From Chitinophagaceae bacterium (GTDB lineage: Bacteria > Bacteroidota > Bacteroidia > Chitinophagales > Chitinophagaceae), in contig JADBXP010000010.1 of the NCBI GenBank assembly GCA_020403455.1, positions 1 to 64,000 of the forward strand: a DNA stretch of 64,000 nt, written 5' to 3'. A program made the translations under genes and the position numbers. Below are positions 33,756 to 42,703 of this stretch, piece by piece. The notes beneath the pieces were generated by a model that saw only the letters and a program-made list of their open reading frames with translations, searched no databases and was not told the DNA's origin. The number at the start of each line of letters is the position of its first letter. The stretch's first letter is position 1.

Positions 33756-34682
33756 GTGAACGCCATCATCTATAAATCAACCGGCAGCTGGTATCTCGCC
33801 AAGGGCGCTGATGGCCAATTTTATCAGTCCCGGGCAAGAGGTGTGTTTAAAGTGGATGGAATCACTTCCACCAATCCGATTGCTGTTGGGGATGAAGTGG
33901 AGATTGTACTGGAAGAAGGAGAGGAGCGATCGGCTGTCATCACTTCTATTGCAGACAGGAAAAATTATGTGGCAAGGGTGTCGCCACACAACAAACACCA
34001 GCACCACATCATTGCCAGCAACCTCGATCAAAGTTTATTATTAGTGACATTGACCACTCCCAAAACATCGTTGGGATTTATCGATCGTTTTCTGGTGTCT
34101 TCTGCCTCCTTTCATATCCCTGCGATACTGGTATTTAATAAGTCAGACCTCTACCGAAAAAAAGAGATGGCTTTATTTGACCGTTATCGGGAAATTTATA
34201 CAGCAGCTGGCTATCCGGTTTTTCTCATCAGTGTACAGGACAAGACCGGACTAACACCTGTGAAGGAACTACTCACCAATCACATCACCTTACTCAGTGG
34301 GCACAGTGGTGTGGGGAAGTCTTCTTTCATCAATGCACTCTTCCCCGATTTTCAATTGCGCACTTCTGAAGTGAGTGAATGGAGTGGTAAAGGGTTGCAT
34401 ACAACTACTTTCGCAGAGATGTTTGATTTGCCGGAGGGAGGAAGCCTGATTGATACGCCCGGCTTGCGGGAATTCGGATTGGTAGATATCAGCCGCCAGG
34501 AACTTTCTCACTATTTTCCGGAGATGCTCCAACTGCTTCCCGATTGTCGCTACAATGATTGTATGCACATCAATGAATCAGATTGTGCAGTAAAGGCAGG
34601 ACTTGCCCATGGAACTGTATCAGAGGAACGATACATCAGTTACAGAACCATATTGGATTCTCTTTCAGAAAAATCGTATTGA
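33756..34682 (+). CDS. rsgA: Ribosome small-subunit-dependent GTPase RsgA
   Basis: This is a late 30S assembly factor. It is 308 residues and initiates at GTG. It has an N-terminal OB domain (about 1-70) and a circularly permuted GTPase with G4 (NKSD) before G1 (GHSGVGKSS) and G3 (DTPGLREFG), followed by the Cys/His zinc site CRYNDCMHINESDC near the C-terminus. All key residues are present. It stands divergently to ubiE-porT and convergently to the small lipoprotein gene, whose stop it abuts. Confidence 0.95.
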   Translation: MNAIIYKSTGSWYLAKGADGQFYQSRARGVFKVDGITSTNPIAVGDEVEIVLEEGEERSAVITSIADRKNYVARVSPHNKHQHHIIASNLDQSLLLVTLTTPKTSLGFIDRFLVSSASFHIPAILVFNKSDLYRKKEMALFDRYREIYTAAGYPVFLISVQDKTGLTPVKELLTNHITLLSGHSGVGKSSFINALFPDFQLRTSEVSEWSGKGLHTTTFAEMFDLPEGGSLIDTPGLREFGLVDISRQELSHYFPEMLQLLPDCRYNDCMHINESDCAVKAGLAHGTVSEERYISYRTILDSLSEKSY

Positions 34683-34865
34683 TCAGATTTTCAGTTTGCT
34701 TTTTTTGGAAGCAATTTTCATCGCTTTTTTATCTCCCTGGAGAATGCGTTCTGCGCCAACGTTTCTTCCCTGAGGACAACCGGATTTCTGCTTGCCTAAA
34801 ATGCTGCAAGAGCTGATACAACAGACAATAGTTAATAGTAAACAGAGCAGGCGGAATAGCTTCAT
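34683..34865 (-). CDS. Small lipoprotein, 60 residues
   Basis: A hydrophobic signal segment (FRLLCLLLTIVCCISSC) ends in a lipobox with Cys20, leaving a mature peptide of about 40 residues. The mature part has SGCPQGRNVGAERIL followed by a Lys-rich tail (KKAMKIASKKSKLKI). Similar tiny lipoproteins with a Cys-Pro, Asn-(Val/Ile)-Gly-Ala-Glu-Arg core occur in Bacteroidota as far as I recall. It begins 3 bases after the carbonic anhydrase stop, so the two are probably one operon. Function is unknown. Confidence 0.7.
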   Translation of the reverse strand: MKLFRLLCLLLTIVCCISSCSILGKQKSGCPQGRNVGAERILQGDKKAMKIASKKSKLKI

Positions 34866-34868
34866 ATT

Positions 34869-35411
34869 TTAAGATTGAGGACCGGATATTTCAACAGCAT
34901 CTTTGTACCAGTCGGCATATTGGGTGTAATTCCGCGCAATGCGGTTGATCTCCCCGCTGATCAGTTCTTGTGATACTTCTTTCACTTTGCGGGCAGGAAC
35001 TCCGGCATAGATCGACCCCGCTTCAACAATTGTTCCTTCCAGTAAAACTGCCCCAGCAGCAATGATAGAGTTGCTGTGTACCACACATTCGTCCATCACA
35101 ATAGCGCCCATGCCAATCAGCACATCATCGTGTATCGTACATCCATGCACCAATGCCAGGTGACCGATGGAAACATTGTTGCCGATGCGGGTCGGGTGTT
35201 TTTGGTAAGTACAGTGAATCACAGCCCCATCCTGCACATTCACCCGATTGCCCATTTGAATAAAATGTACATCTCCCCGAACTACTGCGTTGAACCAGAT
35301 GCTGCAATCATCTCCCATGCTCACTTCACCCACTACCGTTGCGTTAGGAGCGAGGAAGCAGCGTTCTCCGAATTTGGGTTCTTTGCCGGGAAGAGACAGA
35401 ATCGTGGCCAT
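34869..35411 (-). CDS. Gamma-type carbonic anhydrase family protein
   Basis: The protein is 180 residues built of hexapeptide repeats forming a left-handed beta-helix, with a C-terminal helix. The zinc-binding His set is visible in AVIHC, IGHLALVHGC (both His), as in Cam/YrdA/PaaY-type trimers, with GVPARKVKEVS at the end of the helix coil. Whether it is an active anhydrase or a related acyltransferase-like protein is not decided by sequence; many family members have low activity. A small lipoprotein gene follows in the same orientation. Confidence 0.9.
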   Translation of the reverse strand: MATILSLPGKEPKFGERCFLAPNATVVGEVSMGDDCSIWFNAVVRGDVHFIQMGNRVNVQDGAVIHCTYQKHPTRIGNNVSIGHLALVHGCTIHDDVLIGMGAIVMDECVVHSNSIIAAGAVLLEGTIVEAGSIYAGVPARKVKEVSQELISGEINRIARNYTQYADWYKDAVEISGPQS

Positions 35412-35447
35412 GGGATTATTTTCACAGTGAAGATACTTCTATTCGGT

Positions 35448-35455
35448 TAATTTTG
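35448..35455 (+). promoter_or_regulatory. Candidate -7 element of the class III aminotransferase gene
   Basis: TAATTTTG matches TAnnTTTG and lies 41 bases before the ATG. Confidence 0.35.
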
Positions 35456-35496
35456 CTGACACCGGCCGCTCAAATCCGGGAGCCTGTAACCAACTC

Positions 35497-36687
35497 ATGA
35501 ACCTGCGACAACTTTTTCAGCAACACCTGGCACCTACATCTCCTGCACCCATGAATCTGGAAATGGTTAGGGCTGAGGGTGTTTATTTGTGGGATGCTTC
35601 AGGTAAACGATACATCGACCTGATAGCAGGATTCAGTGTGAGTAACATTGGACATTCACACCCCACTGTTGTGCAAGCCGTTCAGGAGCAGGCTGCCCGC
35701 TACATGCACCTGATGGTGTACGGTGAGCTCATTCAATCTCCGGTAGTCTCTTATGCCCGGTTGCTTACTTCCCACCTGCCAACGGAGTTGGATTGCGTTT
35801 ACTTCACCAACAGTGGTGCAGAGGCAACAGAAGGAGCCATGAAACTGGCCAAGCGAGTAACCGGCCGCACTAAGATGATTGCTTTTCATCATGCTTATCA
35901 CGGAAGTACACAGGGTGCACTCAGTTTAATCGGGGATGAATATTGGAGAAGGTCATTCAGGCCATTGTTGCCCGGTATTTATCATTTCCCTTATGGGAAG
36001 GAAGAAGTATTGGAAGCCATTGATCAATCAACGGCCTGTGTGATCTTGGAAACGGTGCAGGCAGAGAGCGGCGTAACTGCTCCCGATCCGACCTGGTTGC
36101 AGCAAATAAGAAAAAAATGTGATGCTACCGGAACTTTATTGATACTCGACGAAATACAAGCAGGTTTTGGAAGAACCGGAACACTTTGGGCATTTGAGCA
36201 AATGGGTATTCAACCCGATATTTTGTTGTTGGGCAAGGCCCTTGGAGGCGGCATGCCCCTGGGAGCTTTTATTGCATCCAAAGATCGGATGCACCAGTTA
36301 AGTTATCAACCTGTACTCGGACACATCACCACATTTGGTGGTCACCCCGTTTCCTGCGCAGCAGGAATGGCAGCAATGGAAGTATTGTTGTCATCGGGTT
36401 GCATCGATCGGGTGAAGGAAAAAGAAAAATTCTTGCTGCAGACATTACAACATCCCGCTATTCAGGCCATCCAATCTGCCGGCTGCTGGATGTCATTACA
36501 GTTTGCCTCTTCAACATTGAACCAGCAAGTGGTACATCAATGTGTGAAAAATGGACTGCTCACGGATTGGTTCATTTTTGCTCCGGATAGATTGCGCATT
36601 GCCCCCCCGCTAACGATTGAGGATGAAGTTTTGGAGGAAGTAGTTCAAATTATACTGCGCAGCATAGATGAAGTGACTACTGCCTGA
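35497..36687 (+). CDS. Class III aminotransferase (acetylornithine/aspartate aminotransferase family)
   Basis: This PLP enzyme of fold type I is 396 residues. Seen are VYLWDASGKRYIDLIAGFSVSNIGHSHP near the N-terminus, FTNSGAEATEGAMKLAK, the PLP-ring Asp in ILDEIQAGFGRTG, and the Schiff-base Lys in LLLGKALGGGMPLG (near residue 247). It groups with acetylornithine/ornithine-type aminotransferases. The amino donor cannot be set from sequence, and no arginine biosynthesis gene is adjacent. It is convergent with bshA. Confidence 0.9.
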   Translation: MNLRQLFQQHLAPTSPAPMNLEMVRAEGVYLWDASGKRYIDLIAGFSVSNIGHSHPTVVQAVQEQAARYMHLMVYGELIQSPVVSYARLLTSHLPTELDCVYFTNSGAEATEGAMKLAKRVTGRTKMIAFHHAYHGSTQGALSLIGDEYWRRSFRPLLPGIYHFPYGKEEVLEAIDQSTACVILETVQAESGVTAPDPTWLQQIRKKCDATGTLLILDEIQAGFGRTGTLWAFEQMGIQPDILLLGKALGGGMPLGAFIASKDRMHQLSYQPVLGHITTFGGHPVSCAAGMAAMEVLLSSGCIDRVKEKEKFLLQTLQHPAIQAIQSAGCWMSLQFASSTLNQQVVHQCVKNGLLTDWFIFAPDRLRIAPPLTIEDEVLEEVVQIILRSIDEVTTA

Positions 36688-36696
36688 TGCGGTTGA

Positions 36697-37842
36697 TCAA
36701 CATTTTTTTACAGTCTCCATTCGACAAAATCTACTGTACAGTTTTTCGTACTGTGGAATGATTTTGCTGATATCAAACTGGCAGGCATGCTGGTAGGCTT
36801 TTTCTTTCATTTCGGCCAAATAACTATTGTTGCTCAATAGCTCAATTGCATACTTGCTCATGGTATCAACATCTCCCACCTGTGTGAGAAAGCCTGTGCT
36901 GCCGTGTACATTGATTTCAGCAAGTCCGCCCGCATTAGAACTGATTACCACCACCCTTGCAGCCATGGCTTCCAAAGCTGCCAGACCAAAACTTTCGTAT
37001 TCGGAAGGAAGCAGGAATAGATCACTCACGGCAAGAATCTCTTCCATTTGTTCTTGTTTCCCTAAAAATCTAACCTGAGCATCTACGCCATACTGGCGGC
37101 ACAATTCTTCTATGGCATGTCTCTCCGGTCCATCACCTACCATCAATAGTTTTGCCGGCAATGCTTTAGAAACCTGTGCAAATACTTTGACTACATCATC
37201 CACTCTTTTTACTTTTCTGAAGTTGGAGGCATGGATCAGAATTTTTTCATTGTCGGGAGCAATCACTTGTCTGAATGCCTCAAGGGGTTTTTTATCAAAC
37301 CGATGCACATCCACGAAATTGTAGATGACATCAATTTCTTTTTTGATATCGAAGTAGCGATAAGTCTCTTCTTTCAGGTTACGGGAAACAGCTGTTATGG
37401 CATCACTTTCATTGATGGAAAAAGTAACTACCGGCTCATAGGTCTTGTCTTTACCCACCAGGGTGATATCGGTTCCATGCAGCGTTGTAATGACAGGAAT
37501 GTTTCTGCCGTTTTTCTGTTTCACAATCTGTTTGGCCATATAGGCCGCAGATGCATGTGGAATGGCATAATGCACATGCAATAAATCTAAATCGTGATTG
37601 ATGATAACATCTACCATGGTACTTGCCAATGCCAGTTCATAAGGCGGATAATCAAACAAGGGGTAAGTAGGGACTCTCACTTCATGGTAGAAAATGTTGG
37701 CGTTGAAAACATTCAATCTCACCGGTTGCTGATAAGTGATGAAATGTACCTGATGGCCTTTGTCTGCCAGGGCTTTTCCTAATTCGGTAGCCAGCACACC
37801 ACTGCCGCCGAAAGTGGGATAACAAACGATTCCTATTTTCAT
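36697..37842 (-). CDS. bshA: N-acetyl-alpha-D-glucosaminyl L-malate synthase
   Basis: BshA is a GT4 glycosyltransferase catalysing the first step of bacillithiol synthesis, joining UDP-GlcNAc and L-malate. The protein is 381 residues. Characteristic segments are CYPTFGGSGVLATELG at the N-terminus, HVHYAIPHA, TTLHGTDITLVG and the C-terminal E-x7-E region PSEYESFGLAALEAMA. It implies the organism uses bacillithiol as its low-molecular-weight thiol; bshB and bshC are not in this window. Confidence 0.95.
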   Translation of the reverse strand: MKIGIVCYPTFGGSGVLATELGKALADKGHQVHFITYQQPVRLNVFNANIFYHEVRVPTYPLFDYPPYELALASTMVDVIINHDLDLLHVHYAIPHASAAYMAKQIVKQKNGRNIPVITTLHGTDITLVGKDKTYEPVVTFSINESDAITAVSRNLKEETYRYFDIKKEIDVIYNFVDVHRFDKKPLEAFRQVIAPDNEKILIHASNFRKVKRVDDVVKVFAQVSKALPAKLLMVGDGPERHAIEELCRQYGVDAQVRFLGKQEQMEEILAVSDLFLLPSEYESFGLAALEAMAARVVVISSNAGGLAEINVHGSTGFLTQVGDVDTMSKYAIELLSNNSYLAEMKEKAYQHACQFDISKIIPQYEKLYSRFCRMETVKKC

Positions 37843-37940
37843 ATATCAGCAGTTTTATATATCAGCCATTTTTAAATCAGTCGTTGTGAAAAGTAAGGAT
37901 AAAATTCGGACAGGAAACATCTAATCTTTATATTTAACCT

Positions 37941-39308
37941 ATGAAAAAACTATCCATTATCCTTTTGGTGCTGCCCATGCTATGTGCCGGCCAGCCCGAC
38001 CCTGACTCACTCTTCATTAAAAAGATTTCCGACGACATCCTCCGCAATGGTAAGTCATATGAGCTTTTGCGACAACTTACCAAACAGATCGGTGGCCGTT
38101 TATCCGGTTCTCCTCAATTTGTCAGAGCAGTTAGCTGGGGCAAATTTACCATGGAAATGATTGGCCCCGACAAGGTTTTTTTACAGAAGTGTATGATACC
38201 TCATTGGGTAAGGGGTGGAACCGACTCGGCTTCTATCATTGCCATGAATAACAAACCATTTGCAAAGAAGTTGGATGTATTGGCATTAGGTAACTCTATT
38301 GGGAAAGGGACCATTACAGGTTCTGTTCTGGCAGTAGCAGATTTTGCAGAACTGGAAAAGCGAAAAGACAGTGCCAAAGGAAAAATCGTTTTCTTCAACA
38401 AGGGTTTTGATCCTACCAACATTGATCCAGGCGTTTCTTACGGTCAAACAGGTATTTACCGCCGAAATGGTGCAAGTGTTGCTGCGAAATACGGAGCAAT
38501 TGGCATAATGATTCGGTCGCTCACAGAATCGTATGCCAACGATCCACATACAGGAGCCATGGCCTATAATGATTCTTTCCCCCGCATACCCGCCATTGCC
38601 GTTGGTCCCAGAGATGCTGATGAAATCTGGAATCTTACCCGACGTTCTACCCTTACTGCGAGCATGACCACAAACGGAAAATTTTTGCCGGACACCATCG
38701 GTCACAATGTAGTAGGAGAACTGGTTGGAACTGAATTCCCCGGAGAGTTCATAACTATCGGTGGACACCTGGATAGCTGGGATGTCAATGAAGGCGCTCA
38801 TGATGATGGTGCCGGAGTTGTACAAACCATAGAAGTGATGCGCGTATTCAAGGCATTGGGTTATCAACCCAAACGTACGATTCGGTTTGTATTGTTTGCT
38901 AATGAGGAGAACGGTTTGAGGGGGGGAACGCAATATGCGATAGAAGCTGAAGCCAAAAAAGAAAAGCATGTTTTTGCACTCGAAAGTGATGCCGGCGGCT
39001 TCACTCCCCGTGGCTTCTCAGTTAGCGGACTTCAACCTGCGCAACTGGAAAAAATGCGTTCCTGGATCAAATGGTTACAGGCCTATGGCGTAACAGAAAT
39101 CGCCACAGGTGGCGGTGGGGCTGATATTTCTCCCTTGAACCGCTTATTTGCAACTCCCGTTTGTGGATTAGAGCCCGACCCACAGCGATACTTTGATTAT
39201 CACCATGCACGAACAGATGTTTTCGAGAATGTCAATAAACGTGAATTATTACTAGGTGCCGTCAATATGGCTGCTCTGATTTATCTGGTCGATAAATACG
39301 GATTATAA
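37941..39308 (+). CDS. Exported M28 family aminopeptidase
   Basis: The protein is 455 residues with a signal peptide (MKKLSIILLVLPMLCAG). A protease-associated insert spans about 110-230. The zinc-peptidase core follows: GGHLDSWDVNEGAHDDGAG (His and bridging Asp), NEENGLRGG (catalytic Glu), ESDAGG (Asp ligand) and the last His in YHHARTD. All M28 ligands are present, so it should be active, probably in the periplasm on short peptides; it resembles carboxypeptidase Q-type members. A terminator shared with the opposite-strand gene end follows. Confidence 0.93.
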   Translation: MKKLSIILLVLPMLCAGQPDPDSLFIKKISDDILRNGKSYELLRQLTKQIGGRLSGSPQFVRAVSWGKFTMEMIGPDKVFLQKCMIPHWVRGGTDSASIIAMNNKPFAKKLDVLALGNSIGKGTITGSVLAVADFAELEKRKDSAKGKIVFFNKGFDPTNIDPGVSYGQTGIYRRNGASVAAKYGAIGIMIRSLTESYANDPHTGAMAYNDSFPRIPAIAVGPRDADEIWNLTRRSTLTASMTTNGKFLPDTIGHNVVGELVGTEFPGEFITIGGHLDSWDVNEGAHDDGAGVVQTIEVMRVFKALGYQPKRTIRFVLFANEENGLRGGTQYAIEAEAKKEKHVFALESDAGGFTPRGFSVSGLQPAQLEKMRSWIKWLQAYGVTEIATGGGGADISPLNRLFATPVCGLEPDPQRYFDYHHARTDVFENVNKRELLLGAVNMAALIYLVDKYGL

Positions 39309-39321
39309 ATAGCTCCTTCCA

Positions 39322-40041
39322 TTAGCCGCCGGCCATCAATAAAAAGATGGCCGGTTTTTTATGGTAGCTAAGTTCCATTTTTTTCCAATCGCTGATGTTG
39401 CGGGTCAAAATCCTCTCTTCCGGACCAGTTAAATCAACTGCTACACACAGTTTTGTCTGTGGTCGGCAAGTGGCCAGTATGTCATTGATTATCGCATGGT
39501 TGCGATAAGGTGTCTCTATGAATATTTGTGTGGAGTGTTCACGAGCTGAAGTCGCTTCCAATTCCTTGATTTTTTTCTTCCGCTCAATCGCATCGATGGG
39601 CAGGTAACCATGAAAAGAAAATTGTTGTCCATTCATACCCGATGCCATGAGTGCCAACACTATTGAACTGGGTCCTACCAGCGGTACAACCTGATACCCT
39701 TTTTCCTGCGCAGCTTTTACCAGCAATTGACCCGGGTCGGCAATTCCGGGGCAGCCCGCTTCGCTGATTATACCTACATGATGTCCGTTTTTCAAGGCGG
39801 TTAACATTGTATCAACTTGTTGTTGACCGGCCTCCTCAATTAAATGCCAGCGATAATCATCGATGACCATTTCCTTCCACAGTTTTTTCAAAAAGCGACG
39901 GGCAGATCTTTCGTTCTCCACTAAAAAAACTGAGCAGTTGGCAATCGCTTTTTGCAAGTATGGAGGAATGGTGTGAATGGCATCTTCCTGCAAATAGCAA
40001 GGTATCAAGTAGAGACGACCGGCAACTCTTGACTGGCTCAT
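39322..40041 (-). CDS. Tetrapyrrole methylase-family protein, RsmI-like
   Basis: The protein is 239 residues. It has the SAM-binding segments of the tetrapyrrole methylase fold (GRLYLIPCYL at the start, ISEAGCPGIADPG, VPLVGPSSIVLALMASG). RsmI 2'-O-methylates C1402 of 16S rRNA, but this shorter Bacteroidota branch lacks the usual N-terminal form (the family GTLYVVATPIGN is replaced by GRLYLIPCYLQED), so the substrate is uncertain. The start codon overlaps the EI24 stop as ATGA, indicating translational coupling. Confidence 0.85.
   Translation of the reverse strand: MSQSRVAGRLYLIPCYLQEDAIHTIPPYLQKAIANCSVFLVENERSARRFLKKLWKEMVIDDYRWHLIEEAGQQQVDTMLTALKNGHHVGIISEAGCPGIADPGQLLVKAAQEKGYQVVPLVGPSSIVLALMASGMNGQQFSFHGYLPIDAIERKKKIKELEATSAREHSTQIFIETPYRNHAIINDILATCRPQTKLCVAVDLTGPEERILTRNISDWKKMELSYHKKPAIFLLMAGG
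39329..39360 (+). terminator. Intrinsic terminator after the M28 peptidase gene
   Basis: CCGGCCATC and GATGGCCGG form a perfect 9-bp stem with an 8-base loop, followed by six T. It overlaps the last codons of the opposite-strand RsmI-like gene. Confidence 0.85.
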
Positions 40042-40832
40042 ATTCCCGTTGTTGTACTATTGGAGATGGACTGTTCTGCTTTTTTCAGTGGTTGTATGCT
40101 TATGGTAGCAGCTACTACAGCATAGGAGGGAGCCAGCACCCAACCAACAATCGGAAGCAGGTGCAACAAGTAAAAAACCATTCCATTGCCAATGGCAAGT
40201 CCTTTGTGGTTTCCAATATAGTTGATGCTTCTGGGAACACTCATCTTCATCCGTTCCATCGAATAATCGAGCATGGCAAAACCATAATAATAACATTCTA
40301 TGAGGAGTGCCATGAAGGGTGTGAGCCAACCTATCAGCGGAATGAAACTCACTACTAAAATGGTCAATACGTAAATGGATTGCCAGAAACTATTTCTCAA
40401 TGCCAGAAATATTCCCCTCTTCATATCATGCAACAACTGGGAAAAACTGAAGGGATACTCGCGGCCTTCCATGATTGACTCTGTTTTTTCACTCAGATAG
40501 GAAAAGATAGGTGACCCAACTATCAGGAACAGGTATTTGAACAAGGAAAAATAAAACAACAGCGAGATCAACCATACCAACAGTGTGCCCATGGCCAGAA
40601 GAAAACTAAGGGATCCATTGTTGAGCCGCTCCACCCAGGATCGAAGTCCGGTTTTCAAAATGAACCATTCGATAAAGGCAGTTGAAGTCTGGCTAAAATA
40701 GATAAAGCTAATGAGGAACAAGCCTGCATAGAGAATGCCCGGCACCAGTATCCATTTCCATAGCTTTTGCTCCCGTATGAAGCGGTGTGCCTGAAAATAA
40801 GCCTGAAAAGATATGATGATGTCTTTGAGCAA
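40038..40832 (-). CDS. EI24 domain membrane protein (CysZ-like)
   Basis: The protein is 264 residues with about five to six hydrophobic segments and the EI24/CysZ fold pattern (AYFQAHRFIREQKLWKWILVPG at the N-terminus, ALLIECYYYGFAMLDY near residue 180). CysZ proteins carry sulfate; the Bacteroidota members are uncharacterised. No ATG is available: the frame closes just upstream, and the N-terminal homology begins at a TTG at 40832, so TTG initiation is the best reading. It overlaps the RsmI-like gene by 4 bases. Confidence 0.85.
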   Translation of the reverse strand: MLKDIIISFQAYFQAHRFIREQKLWKWILVPGILYAGLFLISFIYFSQTSTAFIEWFILKTGLRSWVERLNNGSLSFLLAMGTLLVWLISLLFYFSLFKYLFLIVGSPIFSYLSEKTESIMEGREYPFSFSQLLHDMKRGIFLALRNSFWQSIYVLTILVVSFIPLIGWLTPFMALLIECYYYGFAMLDYSMERMKMSVPRSINYIGNHKGLAIGNGMVFYLLHLLPIVGWVLAPSYAVVAATISIQPLKKAEQSISNSTTTGI

Positions 40833-40861
40833 AAGTTAAGTTTTTAAAACGATCAGTCTTG

Positions 40862-40886
40862 CTTCAACAAATTTGCAAAGTTGAAG
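40862..40886. terminator. Hairpin downstream of the porP/sprF-like gene
   Basis: CTTCAAC and GTTGAAG form a 7-bp stem around an 11-base loop that is itself nearly palindromic, 14 bases after the PorP/SprF stop codon on the minus strand. There is no strong T-run, so it may be a weak terminator or processing site. Confidence 0.35.
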
Positions 40887-40899
40887 TATTCGGGTTACT

Positions 40900-41904
40900 T
40901 CAGAATTTAGGACATTTAATCGGGCGTTGATCGGATGGGCGACGCACATAGATTAAAGAGACCTCGATACCTCCGCGATTGAGCGAAGCAGTTTTCAGGG
41001 TAGATGTATTCAGGTCATAACTTACACCTATCCGAAGGTCATTGAATTCCAGGCCGAGATAAGGAATAAGCGCATCATTGAACCGTACCCAACTTCCTGC
41101 ATACAAGCTGACAGGTTTTTCTACCTCCGGATTGGCAGTGAGCTGAATGGCGCCGCCAATAACTGTTTCGCTTGCTCCTGCCTGCGTCATGTGTATTGCA
41201 CTTGTATGCATGGTAGCATTTCGTGATAAAGCAAAATAGGCACCTCCGTGAATGGTTGTACGTGGATTTAAAACAAATTGGCCACCGGTAAAATTTTGTT
41301 TGGGACGATTGATGTGGTACATGCTCACGCCCAGGTAAAAATTATTGCCATCCCCGGTGCTTCCATTGTAAAGAAATCCGGCATTGATGTCGACATATTT
41401 CGAGGACAAAGTAGCACCGTTGAAAGTTTCGGCAGATATGCCCGTAAAACCGTTGGCAGTTAATTGATCTTCAAAATTGAGAACTGAGGTATTGATCAGC
41501 ATATTGGCATACGATAGCTGAAAGCCGGCCCCAATTTGGTGATTACCATCTTCATCAAGCCCTTTGTGGTAAGCAGTGGAGACTGATGCGAAGTTGAAGG
41601 ATACTGCACTATTTGCACTTCTGTCGGCATAGCCGGAAAAACCCACACCCCAGTTGTCATTATTCGGGATTTTGTTTTGCATGACATGAAAATCTGCGGA
41701 AAAAGCAGTGGTGATATAGGCATTGTTGATGGTTGGCCATTGGTTGCGGTGATTACCGGTAAGCCGCAAAGTACCATTGAATTTGCCGGTTAGGGCGGGG
41801 TTGAGTGTTAGGGGGGAAGCAAAGAATTGAGAGAAATGGGGATCCTGCGCCAGCAGTGTGCCGGTGAGTAAGCAGCAAGTAAGAAAAAGACCGGCTCTTT
41901 TCAT
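40900..41904 (-). CDS. PorP/SprF family type IX secretion membrane protein
   Basis: The protein is 334 residues with a signal peptide ending at LLAQ. The mature N-terminus DPHFSQFFASPLTLNPALTGKFNG is the family hallmark, and the rest has the strand pattern of an outer-membrane barrel. PorP/SprF proteins help deliver or anchor type IX substrates (SprF for SprB) and are often encoded beside a giant adhesin or OmpA gene. Here it is alone, between EI24 and upp. Confidence 0.93.
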   Translation of the reverse strand: MKRAGLFLTCCLLTGTLLAQDPHFSQFFASPLTLNPALTGKFNGTLRLTGNHRNQWPTINNAYITTAFSADFHVMQNKIPNNDNWGVGFSGYADRSANSAVSFNFASVSTAYHKGLDEDGNHQIGAGFQLSYANMLINTSVLNFEDQLTANGFTGISAETFNGATLSSKYVDINAGFLYNGSTGDGNNFYLGVSMYHINRPKQNFTGGQFVLNPRTTIHGGAYFALSRNATMHTSAIHMTQAGASETVIGGAIQLTANPEVEKPVSLYAGSWVRFNDALIPYLGLEFNDLRIGVSYDLNTSTLKTASLNRGGIEVSLIYVRRPSDQRPIKCPKF

Positions 41905-41989
41905 TTTTCACAGGATGAATGTTAAAAATACGCCAATTGAGGCATTTGTAGACATTAAAATGCCAAAAAAAGTCCTTTTTAACACTGTT

Positions 41990-42643
41990 TTATTGTTGTG
42001 ATTTCGAGCCAAAAGCCAGATCACCGGCATCGCCCAGCCCTGGAACGATGTACCCCTTTGCCGTTAATTCATCATCGATATCTCCGCACCAGATTTCAAT
42101 TGCGTCGCCACATTCCCGTTGTATCATTTCTATGCCTTCATTACAGGCAATGGCACAAACCACATGAATCGCTTTGGGAACACCTTCGTTTTTTATGTAT
42201 TCTATTGTTTTGATGATAGATGCACCTGTCGCAAGCATCGGGTCACTAATGATCACGATTCTATCTTCAAGTGAGGGGCAACTCATGTACTGCATGCAGA
42301 TTTCAAAACTGCCGTCGTGGTGATGTTTCCGATAGGCGGAGATAAATGCATTATCTGCCTTGTCAAAAAACTCTAGCATGCCCGCATGCATTGGTAATCC
42401 GGCGCGTAAAATGGTAGCCAGTACTGGTTGCGATTCCAGCACTTTGCTCTCATGAATTCCAAGCGGGGTTCGGGTTTCCTGAATTTTCCAGGGCAATACC
42501 TTACTGATTTCCAAAGCTGCCGCCTGGCCGATTCTTTCCAGGTTCTTCCGAAAACGCATGCGATCGTTCTGCACCGAAACATCTCTTAATTCGGAGACCC
42601 AGTTACTGATAAGTGAGTGTTGGCTGCTTAAATTAATGACCAT
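41990..42643 (-). CDS. upp: Uracil phosphoribosyltransferase
   Basis: This enzyme makes UMP from uracil and PRPP in pyrimidine salvage. It is 217 residues. The PRPP-binding motif ISDPMLATGASII and the uracil-binding C-terminal GYIVPGLGDAGDLAFG are both present. A -7 element lies about 23 bases before the ATG. ade lies upstream on the same strand (60 bases), so the two salvage genes may share a transcript. Confidence 0.94.
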   Translation of the reverse strand: MVINLSSQHSLISNWVSELRDVSVQNDRMRFRKNLERIGQAAALEISKVLPWKIQETRTPLGIHESKVLESQPVLATILRAGLPMHAGMLEFFDKADNAFISAYRKHHHDGSFEICMQYMSCPSLEDRIVIISDPMLATGASIIKTIEYIKNEGVPKAIHVVCAIACNEGIEMIQRECGDAIEIWCGDIDDELTAKGYIVPGLGDAGDLAFGSKSQQ

Positions 42644-42666
42644 AACAACAGTTATTTGGTATGCTT

Positions 42667-42674
42667 CAAAGCTA
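42667..42674 (-). promoter_or_regulatory. Candidate -7 element of upp
   Basis: On the minus strand this reads TAGCTTTG, matching TAnnTTTG, in the short gap between ade and upp. Confidence 0.35.
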
Positions 42675-42703
42675 CTGGCAAACTTTTATTTAATAAAAAA
42701 TAA

